A stretch of 64,000 nucleotides of DNA from Persicaria tinctoria (Eukaryota; Streptophyta; Magnoliopsida; Caryophyllales; Polygonaceae): contig JBANSL010000018.1 of assembly GCA_037127255.1 (NCBI GenBank), positions 10,637,175 through 10,701,174 of the forward strand. Reading direction: 5' to 3'. Both the position numbers and the translations under genes were made by a program. The notes under the pieces were generated by a model. The model was given only the letters and a program-made list of their open reading frames with translations, was not told the origin of the DNA and made no database searches. Below, piece after piece: positions 21,239 to 32,394 of this stretch; position 1 is the first letter of the stretch, and every line of letters begins with the position of its first letter.

Positions 21239-24200
21239 CTATACTTCAACCACCCATCCCTTGTTGTCTTCAATAGCACCATTCTGAATCCCTACCAGCA
21301 TCGACCTCACCTCGTTGCATACGGAATCCTTCCCTGTCGCATACTCAACCCTGCACATGCATTCATTGCCGCCAAAGAGTTGAAAAGGCCTCGCGATCCA
21401 TATTAGTCGTCGAAGGAGTTGCAAATTTAAGATCGATGTATGTATTATGTATATATGTACCTTTTGTCACGAAATGTTACGCTGCCTACAGGAGCAACGA
21501 CGACAGCAGTCCCGGTGCAGAATACTTCATCGGCCTCCATGAGCTCCTCCACCGGGATCAAACGTTCCTCCACCTGACTCCCGGTTTCCAGTCAATTTAT
21601 AAGCATAAAGCAAGTGATTGTCTTTGTGTAGTGTGAGAGTTATGTATGGTTCACCTTGTAGCCAAGATCACGAGCGATTTCTGTGATGCTTTTTCGAGTG
21701 ATGCCTGGAAGAATGGTGCCTCTTGTTGCCGGAGTAGAGATCATACCATCCTGCACAAACATGCCAAACATCCGAATACCAAAATTAATTCGCATTAGCC
21801 ATAGAGAAGGTACGAATAGGGCTATTATATGAGCCGAGTAGCTCTAGCTCGTTCATTTTCTAAACAAGCCGAGTATGATCGAGTATATTTTTAAGCTCGG
21901 TTCAAAGCTCAACTCGTTAGATTTATGCTCGAATTTTGTAAAATTTCCCTTAAGTTGAATGCTCGAGAAAAAAACTCGGTTCGAACTCATTTATTTCCTA
22001 AATGAACCGAGTATGATCATATTTTTAAGCTCGTATCCAAATTTAGGCTCGATTCGTTTCTAAATGAGCTAAATATGAACAACCTTAATACGTACTCGGC
22101 TCGAATAACAGCCATAGGTACAAAGACATACTCCATATTATACAAGGAAATCCACTAGTCTTGTGTAATAACCGAATTTCGTGTGTCCAGAAGAACATGT
22201 CCAATAAGCCCAACATATAAGCAAAACTATTCGACAATGGTTCAACTAATAATCCACATTTAGATCATCAACATACCTTGACCATGAAAACGTTGCAAGC
22301 CGAGACCTCCTCAACGTACTTGTGATGCACTGAATCGAGGTAAAGCACATCGGAAAATCCCTTGCTCTTTGCTCTAATCAGCGGTTTTAAGGCCTGCAAG
22401 ATGAAGCCATCGTGAGAAACAAGAGAGCATTATAAACACTTGGATCAGGTAGTGATTATATATAGCAGCATTGCTCACCGGTGCGTAGTTACATATAGTT
22501 TTGACACCTCCGGCACCACCACTCGAAGCACGGTCAAACTCATCCTCAATATACAAGTTCAAGGCACCTGCTCCCTCCTGAATTGTGACAACATAGAAAG
22601 TACTTTTAGCCTACAAACTCATCCAATTAAGACACTTTGCGTAGCAAGTTTACGCGCTAAATGGAGAGAGCTAGCGCGCTCGCCTTGAAGTAGTTGCCAA
22701 CCGGGCAAGCATAGATGAGAAATGTGTACTCAGGAGACGGAGCCACGCCTAGAATAGGACCAGTTCCGAGCAGCAGAGGTCTAATGTACAGAGACCCTTT
22801 CCCCGTGGGAGGAATCTGCACACAAAAACGCATTGATGAAATGGAAAAAAACTCAATACAAAAGGCTGATTGGTAGACTGTTTTACCCAGCGTTTGTTGG
22901 CAAGAACAGTCTGCTTGACAGCATCGACAAACTGCTCGATGGAAGGCGAGGGCATGCACACTCTTTCAGCACCCGACCTCATTCTGAAGGCATTCAGGTC
23001 AGGCCGGAAGAGGACCACTCGCCCATCTTGGGTTCTGTACGCCTTCATGCCCTCCAATAGGCCCTATTTATCGATCGGCACATGTACAGAGAGGAGATTC
23101 TTAGCCACATTATTATGAAGTTCCTTTCTAGATTGATCAATACTATGATAGTGTAAGTAGACCTGGCCATAGTTTATAGCTGCGGCTGCAGGATTGAGCT
23201 CGATGTTTCCGAATCGACAGAGCTGGCCCTCCTTGAAATCCATGTCTTGGGAGCATTTCATGGTGTACATGAAATCAGTTGGGACAGCCGAGAAGGTGAG
23301 GCTGTCCCAATCCACATCTGGGCATTCTTCATCGCTACTAGAACTATGTCAAGGTTTACAGAATAAGCAACAAAGGGTGAGAGAATCATTTTTTTTTTTA
23401 GAGTAGGCAAACAGAAGGATGACATTGACAATGACAAGACAATGTTCATCATCCATGATTATCTCGGAGGATGATGGAACAAAGGGCGAGAGAAGGTGAT
23501 GAGTACTCAAAGTGGGAGAAATCACCTGTAGGCGGGAGATTCGGTTGCTAGCTGGTGAGAGGCCGCAGATTGGGATTTGAGGCAATGGTGATTTACGCCC
23601 TGCAATAACAACAATAACAATAATAAGAACATTCTTAGTTTATCCCGCTTAGGCAGGGTTTATCCCGCTTAGGCAGGGTTTAGAAGATAAGTTGTAAGCA
23701 CTTTTTTTTTACTATATCGAGAGAATGTTTTCGAGAGGTCAAGTTAAAAATTTGATGGATTTCGTTTGTTGATTTTATTTCTAAAAAAACAATTATGGAT
23801 TGCCTAAATATTTTATACTTTTTTTTACATTGGTAAGAATTAGACACTTTTACTAATGGAATACCACCCTAAACCATTTTTATGGATGATGCCTAGCCAT
23901 TTAATTATATACTTGTAATTGGGTTGGGTGGTCCATTTTTGAACTTATTATATACTTGTAATTGGGTTGGGTGGTCCAAAAATGTTCAAATTAATTTAAT
24001 GGTAAATTATAAAAAAATCAATCTTAAATTCAAATATTTATTTGATATGAGAGTATCTCTCTAACATTGATTATAAACGACTAAAAAATGAGTTATATAC
24101 GTAGTAAGGAAGAGTAAAAGTCTATACAATAGTTTAAAGTTTTGAGGTAAGTTGATAAATCTCGACCTTATAACCTTAAAATTGATAATAATAAATCGAT

Positions 24201-25265
24201 ATAATCCAATACATGCCCCTGTTAATAGCCTATCATATAGACCCGCTCTAAAATAGTAGAGCTAACCCAGCACAACTAGAAGAAGCGCGCCCCACAACAC
24301 AATCGTGATTCTAAGGTTTTTAACTGAGATCCTTGTTTTAATCGTGTTATTTTGTATAGTAAATATAAATTGGTTTTACGATGGAACTCTATTGAATTAA
24401 TCTATATGTTGCTCGTACACACAAAAACCTCAATCAATAGTTCGCCAGACTTTATATTGTATCAGAATAGTTAAATTTGACAGTAATATCCATTTTATAT
24501 CTTAAACTTGTAACACGATTTCGGTTATTGGTCGGCCGACTCTATTGAAGCTACTTAAATTTGACAGTAATATCCATTTTATATGAATTTAGCAAAGTTA
24601 CGTGCGTAACGCTATTTAGGATGTATGTCATAAATTGACTCTGGTGTGAGTTGGTTAATGGTTATGGTCAGGTACTTGAAAAGGAAATCATGAAAAACAT
24701 CATCAACTCACTTGTTTCCTATATTTTTCAAAGTATACACCTATACTCTTAAGATATATTTTTTTTTATTAGGAAATAATTCGGATGGATAGACCTACCC
24801 GACAGCAGATGAAGCAAAAAACGAAAAAAATCAAAAAAAAAAAAAAAAAAAAACAACAACAAAAACATATAGGTCAGTATTTAAGAAGCCAGATCTGGCC
24901 CACTCAACTGGGTGGGTTGACTGTTCCAAATAAATACAACTGTCAAAACATGATATCCCTAAAAATTGGATCCGACCCACCTACAATTTCATCAAAATTT
25001 ATGACCTTTCCATCTTACTCAATCCAAATTAATTTAGTACTCTTTCGATATAAACCAAGAATCAGTCCAATCAATAAAAATAAAAACATTAATTATAATT
25101 TGCGTATAATTCAAACGAGACGCAACTGGTAATTGGGAAATGAAATTAAATCTCCAAATAAAAATAAAAAATCATAAATCTGCAAACCTTGAACGACGAA
25201 GATGCAAATCTCAAGCCAGAAAAGAAATTGGTGGAGCAAATGAGCTTCCTCATCGTCGTCGTCAT
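21239..25265 (-). CDS. Branched-chain aminotransferase copy B (complete, 10 exons, about 390 aa)
   Basis: PLP-dependent transamination of Leu, Ile and Val. Exons: 25265-25188, 23599-23526, 23337-23163, 23063-22887, 22815-22684, 22577-22479, 22393-22277, 21750-21655, 21573-21461, 21350-21239 (stop TAG). All frames join without stops. Exon 1 encodes [10 protein letters not shown]...ASSSFK, a basic, Ser-rich presequence suggesting mitochondria or plastid. Key sites: YIRPL, the PLP lysine in [11 protein letters not shown] (about K238), EEVSACN (PLP-ring Glu, about E274), [11 protein letters not shown] and [14 protein letters not shown]. Oddities: Leu replaces Phe in [10 protein letters not shown] (family GLFEG, E. 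coli IlvE Phe36 in the substrate pocket) and DLNAFRM replaces DQNAIRM. Intron 5 uses a GC donor. Intron 7 carries a MITE. Start choice: first ATG of the exon frame. Confidence 0.93.
21819..22113. mobile_element. MITE inside intron 7 of BCAT copy B
   Basis: The left end gggctattatatgagccgag and inverted right end ggctgttattcgagccgag form a short TIR; the interior is full of gagc/gctc phrases (agctcg, ctcggttcgaactc). Copy C has only an 80-bp intron here, against 526 bp in copy B, which shows this is an insertion. It looks like a hAT-type MITE, but no clear target duplication was found. Confidence 0.65.
23600..25187 (-). other. Intron 1 of BCAT copy B with small duplications
   Basis: About 1.6 kb, against about 0.6 kb in copy C. 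It contains a tandem 21-bp duplication (gtttatcccgcttaggcagg, about 23637-23680), two copies of tatacttgtaattgggttgg (about 23909 and 23951), two copies of tttgacagtaatatccattt (about 24476 and 24558) and an A-rich tract at 24830-24860. No coding sequence. Confidence 0.75.
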
Positions 25266-25432
25266 CGATCATCGCCTCGTCAATCGGTTACCGAACTCCC
25301 AATGCGGAGAGAGAACGATTATGAGAAGGAAGAAGAAGAAGAAGAGAAGTTATATGATATAGGAAGCTAAGGCAGATGAAAATGGGAGGTAGGGCATGTG
25401 GGGATGCAAAATGCAACACCACAACTGCACCA

Positions 25433-25439
25433 TTTAATA
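25433..25439 (-). promoter_or_regulatory. TATA-like box of BCAT copy B
   Basis: The minus strand reads CTATTAAATGGTGC about 170 bp upstream of the start. Downstream phrases cacatgccct and tcatctgcct are shared with copy A at similar spacing. Confidence 0.5.
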
Positions 25440-25449
25440 GGAAAGAAGT

Positions 25450-25967
25450 TAATTAATTAATAGAGAATAGAGAAAGAGTGTAAGATGAATTGAACACCGG
25501 GGCTTGGCAATTAAATGGTTAAGTTGGGGATGCTTGAATTTGGGTTGGCAAATTGGCATTTTGGGCGATGGCAGCCTCGACCTATTCATGATCATGCATG
25601 TGTCTAATCTTGAATTGTTACATATATACCCTATATATAGTCTGTTCATAAGTTTAGGTCCCCTCTCGTTATTTAATTTCCGCGGACTTTCACAAATACA
25701 TTGAACATCGCCTAAGCCAGTATCCTCTAGTCTGTATTTGTTGAAACAAATTCGGAGTATACAACTACTTCATTTATTAAAAAAAATAATAAAATGTTTT
25801 GAAATATTAATCAATGAAGCGATACGGATCATATAATATACCATAATTACGTAATAAAGGGTCTCAATCGATTAGAAAGTGCCTTTAAATCACTCATTCG
25901 GATCAAATAGAGTGCAAATTCAACATTCACTTAATTTTAAGTCTAACTACAAAAATCTAAGCCCTTA
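25450..25967. other. Spacer upstream of BCAT copy B
   Basis: No gene or transposon end is recognised. Confidence 0.3.
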
Positions 25968-26439
25968 TCTAATATAATACTAAAACACTTGCAATTTGGG
26001 ACACGTGGCGGTCATACATTTAAAGTTATAAATTTAAGAAAAATCCCCAATTGCTTCTCCTAGGATTTAAAAATCTTCTCCTATTTATAAGGTTTAATTT
26101 TTATTTTTTTTATTTTTTTTTTGCAGAATTGCATCTCTGCATTGCACCTGAACCCAGTTGATCAAGATGGATACTAAAAGTGAATGAATGCGGCATCTAA
26201 AACACAAAATTATCGATAGCTAATAAAAAGTTTGCTGATAATTTCACTCCAAGCTCAAACCAACTAAGTGATTGTGTTCAAGCTAAAAATGACACCTGAC
26301 AAACTTATTAGTTTCAACCTTTCCTCCTCATCCTGCGATTTCTGAATTTCTTTCTTAATCTTTTCGTCCTTATCCCACAACTCCTAAATATGTTTCTTAA
26401 TCTTTTCCTCCTTATCCTGGAACTTCTGAATCTCTTTCT

Positions 26440-26800
26440 CCATCTCCTTCTGCAAATTCAGATTTTGTTACTGCTATAGGTGAATTACTCATCTGAATGG
26501 GGAATCAAATCTTCCTCTCCTTCTGCACGCGAACATTCTGAATTGAGTCATAAGAAAATTAAACTTGATAAGATGAATCACCAAAACAAAGAAAAGCAAC
26601 AAAGCAAACTCGGATCTTTCTCCGTCTCCTTCTGCAAATTCAGAATGTGTTACTGTTGTAGGTAAATACTCATCTGAATGGGGAATCAAATGTTCCTCTC
26701 CTTCTGCACGCGAACATTCTAAATTGACTCATAAGAAATTTAAAATTGTTAAGATGAATCACCAAAATAAAGCAAAACAACCAACCAAACTCGGATCTGC
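26440..26800 (+). repeat. About 183-bp tandem duplication inside the Helitron
   Basis: Phrases tctccttctgcaaattcag, catctgaatggggaatcaaa and ctccttctgcacgcgaacat occur at about 26442/26625, 26491/26671 and 26518/26698. The two copies are about 90% alike. They look like captured coding sequence (one frame reads HSELSHKKIKLDKMNHQNKE), source gene unknown. Confidence 0.8.
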
Positions 26801-26908
26801 ATAGATGAATCTCCTATATGCAACCATAAATAATAAATAAAAGTTCAAATAATTTTGTTTAACCAAAATATTACACATTTATCCTCTAAAATTTCTCTGA
26901 TTTAAGAT

Positions 26909-27172
26909 ATGCTGAGATTTTGTTTAAACCATTTGAATTATGAAACACGTATCTCTTCCTGTTTTAAATATGCAACAATGAAGAATGTCACATACGTCGA
27001 TGAGTTTAATCCAACAAACATCAAAGGCAATATCCGAGTTCGAGTTGTGTGCGTGTTCGACAACATCAATTTTCACAAAAGACAAGAGCTGATTTCAAAG
27101 GACCTAATCTGTGTCGATGAAAAGGCATGTGTCCTTCTTAATTTCTTCATTTTATATCCCCCTAGCGTATGA
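26909..27172 (+). pseudogene. Replication protein A-like OB-fold fragment
   Basis: The frame contains NPTNIKGNIRVRVVCVFDN, then LISKDLICVDEK, matching the pattern of an RPA1 / DUF223-type OB fold (x-IKVRVxRxW ... LxxVLVDEKG). Only the first part of one fold is present; after DEKA the sequence becomes non-coding, perhaps at an intron. RPA-like proteins are commonly carried by plant Helitrons, so this is either a remnant of the element's own accessory gene or a captured host fragment. Confidence 0.55.
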
Positions 27173-28556
27173 ATCTTTCGAAAAGGTGAAGAAACAAAAC
27201 AAAACAATCGTTACCTTCGTCCAAACCTCGCTGAACGAGAATGTCAGTGCTCGATTTCGTCTCTCTTTCATGTTTCGGCTCGGAATTGAGGAGGGATCTT
27301 TTTCAAATCGAAATCGACGAGGTTTAATTGCAAAGATATGGTCGAATCCCTGGATTGTATGTAACCTTTGGGGGACAGACCATGGACATCGAATTTAGGG
27401 TTTTTTAGAGGAAGAAGATGTCTGGAATTGGGGCTTGGGAGAAAGGAGCCGACTCTCTTTGACTCTTCAAATCGACATACTGGAAGTATCGATTTCAACT
27501 CGAAATTCAGGGAGATCTCTTTGAGCTTTTCCGATCGAAATTGAACCCAACAAGAATATGAATGAATTGCAGAGATTGGGATAAAGGAGGCGGGGGTATC
27601 CGAGTAAGGCGGGGTTTTAGTCGATAGACCTGTTTCTCTCTTTTCTTTATTTCTTTTATTTTATTTGCAAAACCGGGTTGATTTAAACAAAATAAACAAT
27701 TACGGAGTAGTAATTTCACCTAAAAAACAATTGGGCTTACATACGTTTGTAGATATCTTAACTCCTACCCAAAAAAAATTATCTTAACCAAAAATAATAA
27801 TAATAATTAAACTATGTATATTTATATTGCATTGATTTGTATATTTTCTTAAAATTGAATCGTATATTGGAGTACTCTGTTGGTCCAGAATTATTTGATC
27901 AACTATATACCATCGATCGGGATTTGAAAAAACAATTCATTATCATATTCACCTTATTTCTCAATACTGCCAATAATTATAATTTCTTTTATTTTACTTT
28001 GTAAACGTGCAGTCTTTACTTTTGTATTTAACTTTTGTTGTGTGTAGGTGAGATAATATTATCAGCTTTAGCCAATGTGATGAAGCTGTATGTAAATCCG
28101 ACTTTTTTCAAAAGTAACGCATACCGAAGAAGGTCATTCCTTATTTCACTTATTAGTTGTATCTATTATTACTTAATGTACCTATATTAATATGAACTAT
28201 ATTTATTTTATAGGTTTCTTAGACATTGGTACCTCCAACACCAAAACTACGCAACGACACCTTGAATTCTCCAACATTATGGATTAATAAAATTGTTGCG
28301 ATCTATATAACGCCTTTTAATTATCGATCGAATATGTGAATCGAGTTAGCGGAACCAGTTTATTAGATTTATCGTTTGGATTTGATTTATTTATATGATT
28401 GTTTGGATGTTTGGATTTAATAGTATTTCGCTATAGACTTTCATATTATCATAATATTATAATATATGTAGAATAATTTAGATAAATTGTGATAATATCA
28501 TATAAAATATATAATAATTTTTACAAATCCTGTGTATTATGCACGGGTAAAGCAGT

Positions 28557-30420
28557 TGTTTTCGCTGCCACTTGGCGCCCTCACATTTAAAATGCCATGT
28601 GTCGATTAGATACTTAGGCCATATCCCCAAATACTTAAATCATTCAAATGTAATCATTAAAATAAAATCAAATGCTTAAACTTTTCATATACTTAACCAA
28701 ACTCCTACTTTATGTTTGTTGTAAATTGTGTATATTTGAATTCAATTGATGGTTATGGACTTTGTTTTGATTCATTCATGCATATATTTTTTTTCTCATA
28801 TATTACCATTTATAATTACGAAATAATTGATTTCATGTATTTTTTAATGCAAGATGGTGAGGACGAAGAATGGTTAATTTCCATAACCGGCAATGTTCTA
28901 AAAAGAAAATTAACATATATACTCTACAAGATTAGAGCATGTATGCTTCAAAAATGAAAATTGAAGATTATTAGTATGATAAGAGTATGTATGTTTCCTT
29001 CAACCTAAAATAATTTAAAATTTCATATTTAAATGAAATATTAAATGGTTATTGTTGATTTTAGGCAAATAAATATCCATGCTTTAGCCTAATATATAAA
29101 TATCCATGTTTTGGTTATTGTCATATGTTTTATGACACTAAGCTAAATAGTAAATATCCATGCTTTAGCCTAATATATAATAATAAAGCTTATATTAGAC
29201 ATTAGAAATCATATAACATGCTCAAATAAAACTAATAAAAAGATAATATTTGATAGAGTTTTTAGCTTCTTAAAACATGTCAAAAAAATAAAATGGTCTA
29301 TATTTTGAGAAAAGAATTTTTTTTTACTTTTAAGTTTATTAATATAATATATCTTTTTTAATGTGCTCTTCATCCTAAAGTTCTGAAAATTCCATTCACC
29401 AGCTTTGTGGAATGTGTAGTCCAACTACCAAATTAATTGGTTTTACCTTCCCACCCATTAGCTCAACAAATGTGTATTTAATACTCAAAGTAATCAATCA
29501 GCTTACTACTAGAAAGCTAAAAAAACTCATTCTCAAACTGCAGTGGTGACTCTAAACTTTTGTACTACCTCTGTCTTAAAATATCGGTCGTTTTACTTTT
29601 TAGCACGTTTTTTAAGGAGCTAAAAACTCTATAAAATATTAACTTTTTTATTAGTTTTGAAAAATAATACTATACTCCCTCTGTTCACTTTTATTTATTG
29701 TTTACTATTTACACAAGTTTTCTTAGGAGGATAAAAAATATATAAAATATTAAATTTTTAATTAAATTTTTTTAATAATCTCATACTTTTTAGTAATAAG
29801 TATGGTATTATTAAAAAACTATTTTATACATTTTTTATCACTTTAAAAAACGTGCATGAATAGTAAAAAGACAAATAAAAGTGAATGGAAGGAGTACTTA
29901 TTATTAGTAAGCATAATATTATTTTTAAAAACCAATAAAAATATAATATTTTACTGAATGAAGCATTTTTTTTTACTTTTAAGTTTATTACAAGAATATT
30001 TATTCTCCGACATTTTTACGTGCTCTCTATCCAAAAGTTCTTAAAACTTCATTCACCTAGAGTTTGTGTAATATTTAGTTGAACTACCAAATTATTTGGT
30101 CTTACCTTCCAATCCATTAATACAACAAAAAAAAATTGTAGAGGGCCACATTTTTATATCCTGCCCCCGGCATTTCAAATCTCAAACTCGACCCTGCTGA
30201 GAAGGTAAGACATTGACGTGTTGCCACATATGTTATGTATTGATACAATATAAGCATTATATTTTTTTTATCCAATTTATATTATTTTGTTATATCGTTT
30301 TCATGTTATTATAATAGTATAATATATCTAATATATAATGTAAATACATTATGATAATATCTTCTATAAAATATAATATATTTTACAAATCCCGTGCGTT
30401 ACGCACGGGTACTACGCTAG
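28557..30420 (+). mobile_element. Second Helitron 3' end with AT-rich body
   Basis: The 3' end is textbook: hairpin cccgtgcgttacgcacggg at 30391-30409, then tactacgCTAG ending at 30420 before T. No clear TC start was found after 28556, so this may be the true end of the element that starts at 25968, or a second tandem copy. Nothing in the body looks coding; Stowaway-like MITEs are nested in it. Confidence 0.55.
29675..29894. mobile_element. Stowaway MITE, nested in an older MITE-like sequence
   Basis: The ends ctccctctgttcacttttat and ataaaagtgaatggaaggag are inverted and flanked by TA. The surrounding phrase from 29563 (tactacctctgtcttaaaat) starts an older related element whose right end is lost. 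Confidence 0.85.
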
Positions 30421-30533
30421 TGATAAACTAAAACAATCCATAAGACTGATTGCATGAGATTGTTTTTTTAGATACTGTATTATTATTGGGTTAATTTTTT
30501 TTGAAAGATTGTTTTGATAAACTCGAGTATGAT

Positions 30534-32039
30534 ATGAGCGCCAGAGAGAGATCCCGTAGCCCTAGTCGGCACTCCCTAACCACCGGAAGTGACCCGCCTG
30601 ACCCCCCTCCGCCCCCGGTGGTTGATAACCTGAATCGGGTGGCCGCTGAACCCAATGGCACTGCTAGTGATGTGACATCGCCGGCACCGGAGCAGAAGGT
30701 GGATGAAGCCAAAACTTCCCCGCCGATGGATTCCAACAAGAGTAATGTAGGGGCGGCTACTGCCCCGAATTACAGGACAGCCTTATTAGGGGGAGACTAC
30801 CCGTTAGGCCAAGGGGCTGGTGAGGAGCAAGGCTACACCACGGACGATGACATTTTTCCGGAGGAAGATGATCCGGACTGCCCCACAATAGTGCTGAATA
30901 AGGAGGAGAAAATGGCGCTTCGGATGCCGTGGCTGAACACACTGATAGTTAAGCTCTTCGACAGGGGTCCGGGTTATATGCAACTGCACCGGAGACTGTC
31001 ACAGAAGTGGGGACTAAGTGCACCGTTCTCACTAGTTGACCCGGGAAACGATTACTACATCGCCCGTTTTTCGAATCAAGCAGACTACAACCATGTGGTC
31101 ATGGAAGGTCGTTGGATGGTGGGGGACAACTACCTGGCAATTCGGAAATGGGTCCCTAGGTTTAATGCTGAAGTTGAAAAGATCACGACGCTGACAGTCT
31201 GGGTTCGCATCCCGTGCCTTCATATCGAGTATTTTGATAATCGGTTCCTTCGACGGGTGGGGAACAAGATCGGACGTGTCCTGCGGGTTGACAACACCAC
31301 AACTTCAGCGGACAGAGGCCGTTTTGCTCGTCTGAGTGTGGAAATTGATCTCACGAAACCACTGCTTTTGAAGTTCAAAATGGACGGTAAAATATGGTTG
31401 ATACAATATGAAGGGCTTAGGTTAATGTGCTTTAAGTGTGGCAAAGTGGTTCACAACATCGAGGGTTGTGGAGCAGGAGGGAAGGATGTAGAAACTGAGG
31501 GGGAAAAGACGGTGAGTACCTAGGCACCGGTGGACAGACAACGTATTGAAACCAATTCCCATGGGGAGTGGATGCAGGCCAGGGAAACAGCTCGGAAACG
31601 GAACCCATCGACATGGAAGTCCGCTGGTGGATTTGATGGGAGTAACAGTCAAGCATCGGGGGAGACAAGTGGTACTACATGGGGTGGTCAATCAACGGCG
31701 AGCCCCTCCGGCGATCACAGCAGGGCCGGCGTATCAAAGGACATCGTGATATCCGAGAGATTTGATTCGTTGGGAACGGATGAGGAGATCCCGAAATCTG
31801 CGTAGGAAGTTCGCTTGGAAAATCAAGATGGAAATCCGGGGAACACGAATAATATGGGGAACAAGGGCGGAGATCAGGGAAAGGATAAGCACAGGAGGGT
31901 TAACAACGTCAACTCCTCAGAGGCTAATAATGAAAGAAACTCTAAGTCCGACCCTAAGAAAACTTACATGTCCCAGCCCAAGACCAACCATGTCAACCAA
32001 GAGCCACTGAAAAACGCCAGAACCTATTCCATTGTTTAA
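30534..32039 (+). pseudogene. LINE ORF1: DUF4283 domain and CCHC zinc knuckle
   Basis: It starts MSARERSRSPSRHS (ATG 30534); an acidic Pro-rich N terminus is followed by a DUF4283-type RNA-binding domain (IARFSNQADYNHVVMEGRWM, then AIRKWVPRFN), VWVRIPCLHIEYFD, and a knuckle CFKCGKVVHNIEGC (C-X2-C-X4-H-X4-C) near 31430-31470. A TAG at 31521 interrupts the frame, a second TAG is at 31803, and TAA at 32037 is probably the original end. The tail is Asn/Lys/Ser-rich. In these elements ORF1 protein binds the element RNA for retrotransposition. Confidence 0.88.
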
Positions 32040-32394
32040 CCAGGAAAATCTCAACCTTAAATTTCAATCTCAAACCACGGTTCCACATCCACCCTCGTCC
32101 AAAACTCCCGCCTCATCTGTCCACCCTCGTCCAAAACTTCGAGCGAGCGGTGAGCGTCCTCCTATCAGTTCGCCGGACAGGTCTTTTTCAAGTCATCCCA
32201 CCTCGAATAGCAAACAAAGTTCGGTGCGAGTTCCTTCCGATGATAGCTGAGACAATGTCGATGCTATGCAAGGTGTCGTTGCCGGCACCGATGGACAAAG
32301 CCCTTGATAGGCTTGCTGAAGCCCTTGCGGCGTACTCAATGGAATTTCCAATGAGTCATCAAGAGATATTACGAAATATGAACAATATCATAGT

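Larger units (their letters stand above)
25968..28556 (+). mobile_element. Helitron carrying captured sequence
   Basis: It starts TC after an A (TCTAATATAATACTAAAACA) and has a 3' hairpin, cctgtgtattatgcacggg, near 28528-28547, followed by a decayed terminus (aaagcagttg where CTAGT is expected). The last ~110 bp resembles the end at 30420. Inside are a tandem duplication (26440-26800) and a replication-protein-A-like fragment. Alternatively the true 3' end of this start is at 30420. Confidence 0.6.

Noticed and set aside
21819..22113. Extra BCAT exon in intron 7
   Set aside because: Copy C has an 80-bp intron here and the sequence has MITE-like inverted ends.
22657..22959. Longer frame reading through BCAT exon 5 (...[12 protein letters not shown])
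   Set aside because: It ignores the GC donor; both copies give a perfect in-phase join to EGAG with the intron removed.
30491..31691. Minus-strand frames over LINE ORF1
   Set aside because: Shadows of the plus-strand ORF1, which has clear DUF4283 and CCHC motifs.
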